Source: Acetobacter syzygii | GTDB lineage: Bacteria > Pseudomonadota > Alphaproteobacteria > Acetobacterales > Acetobacteraceae | DNA: 64,000 bases | Reading direction: 5' to 3' | Assembly (NCBI RefSeq): GCF_000964225.1 | Contig: NZ_BAMZ01000007.1 | Coordinates: 1-64,000, forward strand | In this document: positions 46,169 through 54,495 of the stretch, one piece after another | How the letters are laid out: each line of letters begins with the position of its first letter | Numbering within the stretch: the first letter of the stretch is position 1 | The notes under the pieces: model-generated | The model's database searches: none | Seen by the model: only the letters and a program-made list of their open reading frames with translations | What the model was told of the DNA's origin: nothing | Made by a program: the position numbers and the translations under genes

Positions 46169-46656
46169 GGTGTGTCTCCTGTTGAAAAAAGGAACAAGGT
46201 GCGATTGGCATCACAACTCTTGGCAAAGCCCTGCTGTTGCAAAGGCATTTGTTAACCAGAATAAAGTGGCCCCAACAGATGGGGGAAGATATGAATGGAA
46301 AAGTTTACTTTTGTTATAACGAATAATTCCATCTCTTTCTTGATCGTAATGAAAAAGACGGGGCGAGCGCAAGCTTGAGCAGGTTGATAATTTGCGCGTT
46401 ATCATCCGGTTTGATAATGAAAGTATTGTTGTGGTGAAGAGTGGTGTAAAATAATTGTTTATATAAAAAGGATTTTCTTAATTAATATGTTTTTCGCAAA
46501 TGCGTTTTGAGCAAAACACGGATGCGAATAAAATTTTTCTCATTTATCCGTCGTCTGGAACGAAGCGTGAGAAAACAAAGAATTTTCTAACTGTTTTCTC
46601 ACGCTAGGATTGGTTTAACGTCCAGCTGGCGGATAATTGATGCATTCAGGATTGAC
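46169..46656. other. Intergenic region with a palindrome and a hairpin
   Basis: About 490 AT-rich bases between the aminotransferase and uup. It holds the promoter of the minus-strand aminotransferase. At 46385-46404, TGATAA and TTATCA flank a GC-rich centre, a possible operator. The perfect hairpin at 46564-46605 is listed separately. No reading frame is convincing. Confidence 0.45.
46564..46605. terminator. Perfect 13-base inverted repeat after uup
   Basis: AGCGTGAGAAAAC (46564-46576) and GTTTTCTCACGCT (46593-46605) pair perfectly around a 16-base loop, about 52 bases past the uup stop on the minus strand. No T-run follows, so termination would be weak. Confidence 0.5.
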
Positions 46657-48465
46657 TTACTCAGAAAGCAACGCTTCCCGTTTCATTTCAAGTTCCAGCC
46701 ATTGCTCTTCACATTCTGCCAGTCTTGTTTCAATTTTCTGTAATTCGGCAGAGTGGCGGTCAAAAGCTTTGGGGTCTTTGCTGTAAAGATCGGGGTCGGC
46801 CATTTTGGCCCTGTGTTCGGTCGCCTTGGCTTCCAGCTTTTCCATTTCCAGTGGCAGATTATCCAGTGCGTACTGGTCTTTATAGCTTAGTTTTCGTGCA
46901 GTCTGTCTGGCGGGCTGTTCACGTGGTTTATCTGCTGCCGGTGTGGGAATAACCTGTGCGGTTTCCAGCGGCTGCTGGCCACGCTGGACCAGCATGTCAC
47001 TGTACCCACCGGCATATTCAATCCATTCTCCCTGACCATCGGCCGCAAGTACAGAGGTGGCAATGCGGTCCAGAAAGTCACGGTCATGGCTGACCAGCAG
47101 GACCGTACCGGGATAATTGCAGAGCATGTCTTGCAAAATATCCAACGTTTCCAGATCCAGATCGTTGGTGGGTTCGTCCAGAATGAGCAGGTTGGACGGC
47201 TTGGCGAGTGCGCAGGCCAGCATTAGACGACCACGCTCCCCACCAGATAATGCGCTTACAGGTGTGCGCGCCTGTTCCGGACGGAACAGAAAATCCTTCA
47301 TGTAACCAATAACATGCCGCTTTTCTTCCCCGATCTGCACCATGTCTCCACCACCATCGGTCAGGGTTTCGGCCAAGGTGCGTTCGGGATTAAGGGAGCG
47401 GCGTTGTTGGTCCAGTGTAACCATGCTCAGGGAAGGGCCAAGAGCAATGGTGCCACTATCAGGTTGGTCATAGCCGGTCAGCAGGCGTAGCAGGGTCGTT
47501 TTGCCTGCGCCGTTGGCCCCCACAATGCCTAGCCTGTCGCCGCGCAGAACGCGCAGGTTCAGATTGTGAATAACACGTTTTGTGCCCCATGATTTGCATA
47601 CATCCTCAGCAACAGCCACAAGGCGGCTGGAGGTTGAAGCCGATTGGGCATTCAGCGTGACCGTGCCGGGGGCACGCACAGCCTCGCGTCTGGCGGTGCG
47701 TAGGTCAGCCAGTTCACGCACGCGGCGCACATTACGCTTACGGCGAGCTGTAACGCCATAGCGCATCCAGTCTTCTTCGCGGGCAATCTGGCGATCCAGT
47801 TTATGGGCGTCGCGCTCTTCCTGTTCCAGAACCTCCTCACGCCACGTCTCAAAGCGATCAAACCCCTCATCAAGTCTGCGTGTTATGCCACGATCAAGCC
47901 AGACCACAGAGCGCGACAGGGTAGAGAGCAAGCGTCGGTCATGGCTGATCATGACCATGGCGGAACCAAGGCTGAGCAGTTCGCGCTCCAGCCATTCAAT
48001 GGTTGGCATGTCTAGATGGTTGGTGGGTTCGTCGAGCAGAAGCACGTCAGGTGCTGCGGCAAGTGCGCCTGCAATGGCACAGCGCCGTGTTTCCCCGCCG
48101 GAAAGGTGGCTTGTGCTTTCCTGCCCATTCAGGCCGAGGGCATCCAGCATGGGGCCTGCCCGCCATTCCATGTTGGGGTCGTCAATCTGGGCAGCAACAT
48201 ACTCTGCCGTTGTGGCATAAGCGCTCAGGTCTGGTTCTTGCGGAAGGTAACGCAGGGACGCGCCAGGCTGGACGAATACGCTGCCTGCATCTGGCTGGAT
48301 AAGGCCTGCAGCAATTTTAAGTAATGTGGATTTGCCCGAGCCGTTGCGGCCCACAAGGCAGAGGCGCTCCCCTTTGCCAACGGCAAATCCTGCTCCGTTC
48401 AGGAGCGGCTTGCCACCGAGTGTAAGGGTAATGTCCTGTAAATGCAGTAAAGGGGGTAGCGCCAT
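46657..48465 (-). CDS. uup: ABC-F ATPase, Uup-like
   Basis: A 602-residue ABC-F protein with two ATPase cassettes (Walker A GRNGSGKST and GANGAGKTTL; signatures LSGGETRR and LSGGERGR; Walker B LLLDEPTNHLD and LILDEPTNDLD), the inter-cassette linker, and a C-terminal basic coiled coil (KLSYKDQYALDNLPLEMEKL and onward) that marks the Uup group. ABC-F proteins act on the ribosome or on DNA intermediates and are not transporters, since there is no membrane segment. In E. coli, Uup limits transposon excision. The ATG at 48465 begins at the family start. It is alone on the minus strand, 65 bases after phyR. Confidence 0.87.
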   Translation of the reverse strand: MALPPLLHLQDITLTLGGKPLLNGAGFAVGKGERLCLVGRNGSGKSTLLKIAAGLIQPDAGSVFVQPGASLRYLPQEPDLSAYATTAEYVAAQIDDPNMEWRAGPMLDALGLNGQESTSHLSGGETRRCAIAGALAAAPDVLLLDEPTNHLDMPTIEWLERELLSLGSAMVMISHDRRLLSTLSRSVVWLDRGITRRLDEGFDRFETWREEVLEQEERDAHKLDRQIAREEDWMRYGVTARRKRNVRRVRELADLRTARREAVRAPGTVTLNAQSASTSSRLVAVAEDVCKSWGTKRVIHNLNLRVLRGDRLGIVGANGAGKTTLLRLLTGYDQPDSGTIALGPSLSMVTLDQQRRSLNPERTLAETLTDGGGDMVQIGEEKRHVIGYMKDFLFRPEQARTPVSALSGGERGRLMLACALAKPSNLLILDEPTNDLDLETLDILQDMLCNYPGTVLLVSHDRDFLDRIATSVLAADGQGEWIEYAGGYSDMLVQRGQQPLETAQVIPTPAADKPREQPARQTARKLSYKDQYALDNLPLEMEKLEAKATEHRAKMADPDLYSKDPKAFDRHSAELQKIETRLAECEEQWLELEMKREALLSE

Positions 48466-48529
48466 AACAGTTTGTCAGCCGTTCCAGAATAAGGTCGATC
48501 GAGGTTCTGGCAGCTTTTTACCTAACAAA

Positions 48530-49279
48530 TCAGGCCTGAGCTACACCCATACTGCTTACGGCCTGATAGGTGGCAACGGCAAGCGTTAAGGGGTCGAATG
48601 GCTTGGTAATGACAAAACAGGGTTCCAGCTTTTCGCCGGTCAGCAGCCTTTCGGGGTATGCGGTTACGTAAATGACCGGTACTTTAAAAGTGGCTGTAAT
48701 CTCAGCGACAGCTGCCATACCGTCCCCTCCGGGCCCCAGATTGATGTCTGCCAGAATAAGGCCGGGTTTGGTTTGGGCTGCAAGTTGTATGGCATCAGCC
48801 TGTGTATGGGCAATACCTGCAACCTTGTGACCACATTGCAGTACAAGCAGTTCAATATCCATGGCAATAATCGGCTCGTCCTCAATAATCAGGACGGATG
48901 TCTGCACACCTTTGTGAAGCTGCTTTTGGGCCGCTTCCAGCTCCTGCACGGCCTGTTCGTGCTGTAGGCCAATAATGCGGCCTGCAATCTCCACGTTCAC
49001 TTCTTCGAGTGTGGTCAGCAGCAGTAACTGCCGCTGGATGGGGGAAAGTCCAGGCCCTTGGGTGCTACGCTGCACCTCGTGCGTGCCATAAAGGCGCGAG
49101 ATTGCCTGATAAAGCTGGAGCAGGGGGGTAAACCCTTCCGCCGGGGGTTGAGAGGTCAGGCCCCTCAGGCTTTCCGCAACAAGCAGGTCACCTTCTGGCT
49201 GGTTGCCAGTCAGGGCGCGTGCATAACGTCTGCCATAAGGGAGAGCCCGGATCAGCCCGTCACGCAGTGACTCTGACAT
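48530..49279 (-). CDS. phyR: General stress response regulator PhyR
   Basis: A 249-residue PhyR-type regulator. Residues 1-110 form the sigma-like domain (RALPYGRRYARALTGNQPEG, then LLLLTTLEEVNVEIAGRIIG) and residues 125-245 the receiver (LIIEDEPIIAMDIELL; phospho-acceptor Asp at 178 in ILADINLG; T206; K226 in ITKPFDP). On phosphorylation PhyR exposes its sigma-like domain and sequesters the anti-sigma factor NepR, releasing the EcfG sigma factor. The ATG at 49279 has AAGGAG seven bases upstream; a longer frame opens at 49378 but does not fit. The gene is divergent from the sigma factors, as in other Alphaproteobacteria. Confidence 0.93.
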   Translation of the reverse strand: MSESLRDGLIRALPYGRRYARALTGNQPEGDLLVAESLRGLTSQPPAEGFTPLLQLYQAISRLYGTHEVQRSTQGPGLSPIQRQLLLLTTLEEVNVEIAGRIIGLQHEQAVQELEAAQKQLHKGVQTSVLIIEDEPIIAMDIELLVLQCGHKVAGIAHTQADAIQLAAQTKPGLILADINLGPGGDGMAAVAEITATFKVPVIYVTAYPERLLTGEKLEPCFVITKPFDPLTLAVATYQAVSSMGVAQA

Positions 49280-49400
49280 GACAAATCTCCTTATGATTAG
49301 GTCATGGTAAAAACATACGGTAAAGCAATGATGCCACGGAGCGGCGATTGCCGAAAGGGGATGAATCCTGATTAACACACCAAATCCCGATCATGGTGAC

Positions 49401-49913
49401 GTGCGTTTGGTCTTTCGGACCGAATTGCTGGCACTTTTGCCCTCCCTGCGCGGCTTTGCGCGTTTTTTGGCGCGGGAGCCTTCCATGGCGGATGATCTGG
49501 TGCAGGAAACCGTTTTGCGGGCATTGGACCGCATGGCGCAGTTTGAGGTCGGGAGCAGCCTTAAAGCATGGTGTTTTACAATCCTGCGTAATATTTTTCT
49601 GGAGCAGCGCCGGCGTGGCAAAAAAGAGCAGGAAGTGCTGGAGCATTATGGGCAGCACTCTCCTCATCGTGCGCCACCTTCCGCAGATGGGCGGCAGGAG
49701 GTGCAGGAGCTGGAAACCCTGTTATGGCAGCTAACGCCGCTACTGCGAGAAGCGCTGGTGCTGATTGGTGCGCAGGGCATGACGTATGGTGAGGCGGCTG
49801 AAATTTGCGGTGTGGATGTGGGTACGATCAAGGCCCGCGTTTCTCGCGCCCGGTCCATGCTGCACAGATTGACCCAGCAGCAGGTAGGAGAAGGCGAGGC
49901 TGGTCCTGAGTAA
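49401..49913 (+). CDS. EcfG-like general stress sigma factor (first copy)
   Basis: An ECF sigma factor of about 170 residues. Region 2 is seen in FLAREPSMADDLVQETVLRA, then SLKAWCFTILRNIFL, and region 4 in EALVLIGAQGMTYGEAAEICG with the VDVGTIKARVSRAR helix. It lies divergent from phyR, as the EcfG partner does in other Alphaproteobacteria. The start is unusual: the GTG at 49401 has no ribosome site, whereas an ATT at 49371 in the same frame has AAGGGG about ten bases upstream and would add ten residues; either could be used. There is a second, slightly different sigma gene 100 bases downstream, and the anti-sigma gene follows that. Confidence 0.82.
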   Translation: MRLVFRTELLALLPSLRGFARFLAREPSMADDLVQETVLRALDRMAQFEVGSSLKAWCFTILRNIFLEQRRRGKKEQEVLEHYGQHSPHRAPPSADGRQEVQELETLLWQLTPLLREALVLIGAQGMTYGEAAEICGVDVGTIKARVSRARSMLHRLTQQQVGEGEAGPE

Positions 49914-50016
49914 TTGCCGCTCTCTTTTTCGTGATAATAAAAATAAGACCCGCATGTAACCTTTTGGTGCTGTCGTTCATTGCTTGCATAAACGGAAGAA
50001 GAGCGGAGTAAAAACA

Positions 50017-50619
50017 ATGACAGCGACAGCCTCGTTATTCCACGATCAGGTAATTGCCATTCTGCCCAAACTGCGCGTGCAGGCTCTGGCTTTGACCCGC
50101 AACCGTACTGCTGCGGAAGATCTGGTGCAGGACGCCGTTTGCAACGCTCTGGCTGCACAGGAAAGTTTTATTCCCGGCACCAATTTTGGGGCATGGATGC
50201 ACCGTATCCTGCGCAACCGCTTTATTTCCGACCTGCGCAAAAAACGCGAGACCACGGACATTGATGATGCTCCGCAGTCCATGCTGGCAGTCGCAGCCCG
50301 ACATGATGACCGGTTGTCCCTGATGGAGTTGGATGCAGCACTTGCACGTCTGCCAGACGACCAGCGGGAAGCTTTGGTGCTGGGGGTTCTTGAAGGAATG
50401 AGTTATCAGGAACTGGCAGAAATTTCTGGCTGCGCGGTGGGTACGGCCAAAAGTCGGGTTTTCCGCGCCCGGCGGCAGTTGGAAGTCTGGTTAACTGGAG
50501 AAGAATCCGCCTCTGAGGTGAGTGGTCGGCAAAAAGGTGATCATGCACAGGCAAAGGCGGCAAAAAACACTGGCTCTGCGCGATTGGCTTCTTCTCGCAT
50601 GAGTGTTGCGGCAGTCTGA
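50017..50619 (+). CDS. EcfG-like general stress sigma factor (second copy)
   Basis: A 200-residue ECF sigma factor. Region 2 is the LTRNRTAAEDLVQDAVCNAL segment followed by NFGAWMHRILRNRFISDL, and region 4 is LVLGVLEGMSYQELAEISGC with VGTAKSRVFRARRQL. The tail of about 35 residues is longer and basic (DHAQAKAAKNTGSARLASSR). The ATG at 50017 has GCGGAG eight bases upstream; a TTG at 49984 is poorer. It shares a plus-strand run with the first sigma factor, the NepR-like anti-sigma gene and a histidine kinase. Two EcfG-type genes in one locus suggest two target sets or partial redundancy, both probably inhibited by NepR. Confidence 0.87.
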   Translation: MTATASLFHDQVIAILPKLRVQALALTRNRTAAEDLVQDAVCNALAAQESFIPGTNFGAWMHRILRNRFISDLRKKRETTDIDDAPQSMLAVAARHDDRLSLMELDAALARLPDDQREALVLGVLEGMSYQELAEISGCAVGTAKSRVFRARRQLEVWLTGEESASEVSGRQKGDHAQAKAAKNTGSARLASSRMSVAAV

Positions 50620-50723
50620 GCATGGCGTATGCTGAGCTTGCAAGGTGCAGGTCTGCGGGGAATGAATTGCCTGCCCCGCAGGTAGTGGCGTCAGGCGAAC
50701 AACGGCAGGACCATAAGTTCGGA

Positions 50724-50897
50724 ATGGGAAAGAGTATGGACGGTGCTCCCCCTCGCAAGGGCAGGCAGTCTCGGGATCAGGCGTTTGATGTCTGGCTGAA
50801 GCGCGGCTTGCACCAGCTTTTTGATGATGTCGTGAATGAACCTGTGCCTGAAGAGCTTTTGAAGTTGATTGAGCAGGATCGGGACAAGCAGGACTGA
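50724..50897 (+). CDS. nepR: NepR-type anti-sigma factor
   Basis: A short protein of 57 residues (or 53 from the ATG at 50736, whose GGGAAAGAG is the better ribosome site; the frame is open up to 50622). It has the NepR core: a helix with DVWLKRGLHQLFDDVVNEPV, then PEELLKLIEQ, which binds the sigma factor in the unstressed cell and PhyR-phosphate when stress is sensed. It follows the second sigma gene and precedes the kinase by five bases. It is easily missed because of its size and because the upstream residues are not part of the family. Confidence 0.88.
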   Translation: MGKSMDGAPPRKGRQSRDQAFDVWLKRGLHQLFDDVVNEPVPEELLKLIEQDRDKQD

Positions 50898-50902
50898 GCC
50901 GT

Positions 50903-52672
50903 TTGCTTTTCTTTTCATGGTCGGGCCGTGTGGCCCGGCGCGTTGGTGCTGCACTTATGTCCGGTCTGGGCAGGGTGTTCATAACCACCAGTGCCCGTAT
51001 GCGGGTGTTAATCTGTCTATCGGGTATTCCCGTACTGAGCATTGGTGCGGTTCTGGCCTTGCGCAATTATCAGGAAGTCAAGGTAGGCAGCGCCCAGCGT
51101 GCGGTGGCCGCCATTATGCGGTTGGACCAGCAGTTTCGCCACGATACGGATCGCCTGCGCAGTGCGCTGGAAACAATCGGCAACATGGATCTGACCCACG
51201 ATCAGATTGTCCATGCGCTCAAACTGGCTGAGACGATTAGTGGCCAGCGCTACTGTTTTTTGGCTGTTCTGAATGAAAAAGGGGAGAAAATAGATTCTGT
51301 CTCTCCTTCCGGTCGTTCCTGTGCAGAGGTTGGCACTTTAACGCCTCCTGCACGCATTAACGCGACTGTTATGGAAGCCGTACAAAAAAGCGGCGGTGCG
51401 GAAGATAATGGGGCGTTCCTGCGTATAACAGTGCCTGCGGCTTTTCTGGCAGACCCGGAGGCGCATGGGTATCTGGTAGGAATTCTACAAATTTCGCGCA
51501 CACGGGCGTATTTGGGTGGAGCTTCCGGGTGGGAGGCTTTTTCGGATGATACAAACCCAGTGCAGGCATGGCTGTTAATGCACGATGGGGAGTTATTCCC
51601 TGTTTGTACAAACTGTAATTGGGAGCAGCCTCCCCCAGAGCTGGTGTTCCGTTTAAAAGAACAGCTGGAAAAAAGTGACCGCTCGGTTGTGTCTCTCCCA
51701 TCCATGCAGGGAGGGTATGCGCTGGGTGGCATTGCGGGTGGTGCGGATATTTTTGTGTCCACCCAACGTACCCCCATAGAGGCGGATGCTCTGCGAGCGA
51801 TGATTTTTCAGATCGCAGCACTGTTGTTCCTGTTAGCCGCTGGGCTGATCGGGGTCACACTGGCCGCCAACATTGTGTTGGTATGGCCATTGCGGCGTCT
51901 GACGTATTCTGTGCGCAAATGGCAGATGGAGGGGGTGTTTGACGGTCGGGTGACCCGGTCCATGCCCTTGGAGCTTCAGCGGCTGGGGCAGGCTTTTACG
52001 CGTGCTACGCAACGTTTGTCCCGGCATGAGGCGCGGTTAAAAAAAGCCATGGCGCACCAGGAACTGCTGATGAAGGAAATTCATCATCGGGTGAAGAATA
52101 ATCTTCAGATCGTGGCGTCTTTGCTGAACTTGCAGGCCAACCAAATTGCACACCCGGAGGTCAAGGCAGAGTTTGCCCTTGCGCGTGACCGAATCCGGGC
52201 GCTGGCAACCCTGCATCGCACCCTGTACGCAGAAGATACGCTGACCAGCCTGAACATGGCAGTGTTTCTGAAGGATCTGTGTGAGCAGACATTCCATATA
52301 GCGGGAGAAGCCGATGCAGGCCGTATTCGGCTTGAGGTAGAATCAGACAGCTTCTGGATGGACCCGGATCAGGCTGTACCTCTGGCCTTAATTGTGACGG
52401 AAGTTGTTACCAACTCGATCAAATATGCCTTTCCGGACGATCGGGAGGGGATTATTCATGTGCGTCTGACAAAAAATGGCAATCTGGTTACACTGCTTGT
52501 CGGTGATAACGGTGTGGGATGCTCATTCGACCCCGCGTCTGGTACGCAAGGGATCGGTCTTAAGCTCATTCATGGTTTTGCCAGACAGCTTAAGGCATCT
52601 TTGAGCTATACTGGCAAAGATGGCGTGCAGTTTACGCTGGTGATGCATCTGGATAAAGCGCAAAACCCATAA
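50903..52672 (+). CDS. Membrane histidine kinase of the HisKA_2/HWE type
   Basis: A 589-residue sensor kinase. There is a first membrane helix at about 35-53, a periplasmic sensor domain (about 55-290, with two pairs of cysteines such as CTNC near 238), a second helix at about 300-322, a HAMP-like segment, the HisKA_2 dimerisation domain with phospho-acceptor His394 (EIHHRVKNNLQIVASLL) and an ATPase domain with NSIKYAF and GDNGVGC. Kinases of this kind phosphorylate PhyR in other Alphaproteobacteria. The start is a TTG with AGGA nine bases upstream, five bases after the nepR stop, so translation is probably coupled. The periplasmic part suggests sensing of an envelope or redox signal. Confidence 0.87.
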   Translation: MLFFSWSGRVARRVGAALMSGLGRVFITTSARMRVLICLSGIPVLSIGAVLALRNYQEVKVGSAQRAVAAIMRLDQQFRHDTDRLRSALETIGNMDLTHDQIVHALKLAETISGQRYCFLAVLNEKGEKIDSVSPSGRSCAEVGTLTPPARINATVMEAVQKSGGAEDNGAFLRITVPAAFLADPEAHGYLVGILQISRTRAYLGGASGWEAFSDDTNPVQAWLLMHDGELFPVCTNCNWEQPPPELVFRLKEQLEKSDRSVVSLPSMQGGYALGGIAGGADIFVSTQRTPIEADALRAMIFQIAALLFLLAAGLIGVTLAANIVLVWPLRRLTYSVRKWQMEGVFDGRVTRSMPLELQRLGQAFTRATQRLSRHEARLKKAMAHQELLMKEIHHRVKNNLQIVASLLNLQANQIAHPEVKAEFALARDRIRALATLHRTLYAEDTLTSLNMAVFLKDLCEQTFHIAGEADAGRIRLEVESDSFWMDPDQAVPLALIVTEVVTNSIKYAFPDDREGIIHVRLTKNGNLVTLLVGDNGVGCSFDPASGTQGIGLKLIHGFARQLKASLSYTGKDGVQFTLVMHLDKAQNP

Positions 52673-52772
52673 AGTTTAAGGCTGGTGCGGGTGCTGGCAT
52701 GTCATTCCTGCAGCAGGGGCAGGCGATCTAAACTGTTGCGTCCTTGGCAGAGCAGTATAAACGCTGTCTGTC

Positions 52773-54494
52773 ATGAAGAACGAGAAAGCAGCAATACGTA
52801 GCTGGACGCGCCTCCAGTCACGTCTTGGTCGTCACGCAGCGCGATCAGTGGTTGGGTCCGGGCTGCTCTCCAGTCTTGCTGGTATTGGGCAGGCTTGGTG
52901 TGTGGCCGTTGTTCTTGGGCACGCTCTTGTGGCGTGGCGTGTGGGGGGGCAGGAGAGCATTTTCCCTGCATGGCCTTTTCTGGTGTTTCCCGCCCTGGCG
53001 ATTGTTCGCGCCCTTTGCATGATCAAGGCGGATATGGCGGCCGCACAAGCTGGAATTATAGCCCGCAGGCGTTTGCGTGGCGAGGTCATGACCTCCATTC
53101 TTGCCGGTGGTCCAGCATTGCTGCGCCGTACTCATAGCGGTGCCCTTGCTTCGATCGTGGTGGACCGCATAGAAGCGCTGGATGGTTTTTTTGGTCGCTG
53201 GGTGCCTGCTTCGGTTTTGTGGATTGTAGCGCCGTTGGCTATTTTGGTGCCTGTTGGCATTGCGCAGCCTCGGGCAGCCCTTATTCTGGGTATATGCGGC
53301 ATAGTGGTGCCTTTTGGGCAGGCCGTGTTTGGCATTGGCGCCGCAGTTGCATCCCGCAACCAGTTTCTGGCCATGACGCGGCTTCAGTCCCGCTTTCTGG
53401 ACCGTATTAAAGGTATTGCCACCATTGTTCTGGCTGGCCGTACGGAGGATGAGACCCGTAGGCTCGGTGCTGCGGCGGAGGAGTTGCGACTGCGGACAAT
53501 GAAGGTGCTGCGCGTGGCATTTTTATCTTCTGCATCCATTGATTGCGCCATGGTCGCGGCGTTTATTCTGCTGGCTGTTTTGGATGGCCGTCAGGCGCTG
53601 GCCATGCAGGCAAATGGTCAGCTGGAGGGCTTGCAACCCATGGTGGTTGCAAGCCTGTTTGCTCTGCTTGCTGTGCCAGAGTTTTTTGCTCCACTCCGTG
53701 GTCTGGCGCTTGCTTATCAGGATCGGGCTCATGCACAGGGTGCCGCAACGGCTATTCTGGACCTGCCGGATGTCATTGAACGACCCGTGCTGGAAGGGGC
53801 CAGAACGGTTAATGCCAATGGCGTTATGGTCGCGTTTGATGATGTCGGTTTTACATGGGACCCAGCCCGTGGCCCCGCGCTGGAGCATGTTAGCTTTACC
53901 GTTCCGGCAGGCGAAACTCTGGTCATGGCAGGGGCTTCTGGCGCCGGTAAATCGACCATTATGGAATTGTTGCTGGGCTTTATTACGCCCCAGACCGGCC
54001 GCGTGCTGTTTAATGGAGCGCCGCTGGAGAGCATTGTGCCGGATGCTCTTTCTCGCGTGGTATCATGGATCGGGCAGAAGCCGGTTCTGTTTGCTGGGTC
54101 TTTGCGGGATAATATTCTTTTTGCCAAGCCGGATGCCAACGAGGCGGAACTGGCCAATGCCCTGCGGTCTGCCGCCGTTGATGAATTTTTACCTTCCTTG
54201 CCCGATGGGTTGGATACGCAGATAGGCGAGGGAGGTTTTGGTCTTTCTGGGGGGCAGGCCCAGCGTATTGCCATTGCACGCGCCTACCTGAAAAACGCAC
54301 CAGTCCTGCTGCTGGATGAACCTACCGCTCATTTGGACCCGGCAACAGAGAAAAGCGTTTTTGAAAGTCTGCAACGTCTTGCTGTTGGCCGTACCGTTAT
54401 TCTGGCTACGCACTCTGCTGCGGCACATATGTTCAAGGGCCGCCGGATAGACCTTCAGAATGGGCGTATAGTAAGTCGGCAGGGGGCTGCATAA
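52773..54494 (+). CDS. cydD: CydD, ABC exporter subunit for cytochrome bd assembly
   Basis: A 573-residue ABC exporter half with six membrane helices in the first 310 residues and an ATPase domain (Walker A GASGAGKSTI; signature LSGGQAQRIAIARAYL; Walker B PVLLLDEPTAHLDPA). With CydC it exports cysteine or glutathione to the periplasm and is needed for assembly of cytochrome bd. The cydAB genes for the oxidase itself are not in this window. The ATG at 52773 has no clear ribosome site but fits the family start. It is one base before cydC, which shows the usual cydDC operon. Confidence 0.88.
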   Translation: MKNEKAAIRSWTRLQSRLGRHAARSVVGSGLLSSLAGIGQAWCVAVVLGHALVAWRVGGQESIFPAWPFLVFPALAIVRALCMIKADMAAAQAGIIARRRLRGEVMTSILAGGPALLRRTHSGALASIVVDRIEALDGFFGRWVPASVLWIVAPLAILVPVGIAQPRAALILGICGIVVPFGQAVFGIGAAVASRNQFLAMTRLQSRFLDRIKGIATIVLAGRTEDETRRLGAAAEELRLRTMKVLRVAFLSSASIDCAMVAAFILLAVLDGRQALAMQANGQLEGLQPMVVASLFALLAVPEFFAPLRGLALAYQDRAHAQGAATAILDLPDVIERPVLEGARTVNANGVMVAFDDVGFTWDPARGPALEHVSFTVPAGETLVMAGASGAGKSTIMELLLGFITPQTGRVLFNGAPLESIVPDALSRVVSWIGQKPVLFAGSLRDNILFAKPDANEAELANALRSAAVDEFLPSLPDGLDTQIGEGGFGLSGGQAQRIAIARAYLKNAPVLLLDEPTAHLDPATEKSVFESLQRLAVGRTVILATHSAAAHMFKGRRIDLQNGRIVSRQGAA

Positions 54495-54495
54495 T

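Noticed and set aside
49913-50017. A possible EcfG-type promoter (GTAAC ... CGTT) before the second sigma gene
   Set aside because: The spacer is only about 13 bases, against the 16-17 expected, and the first half is not GGAAC.
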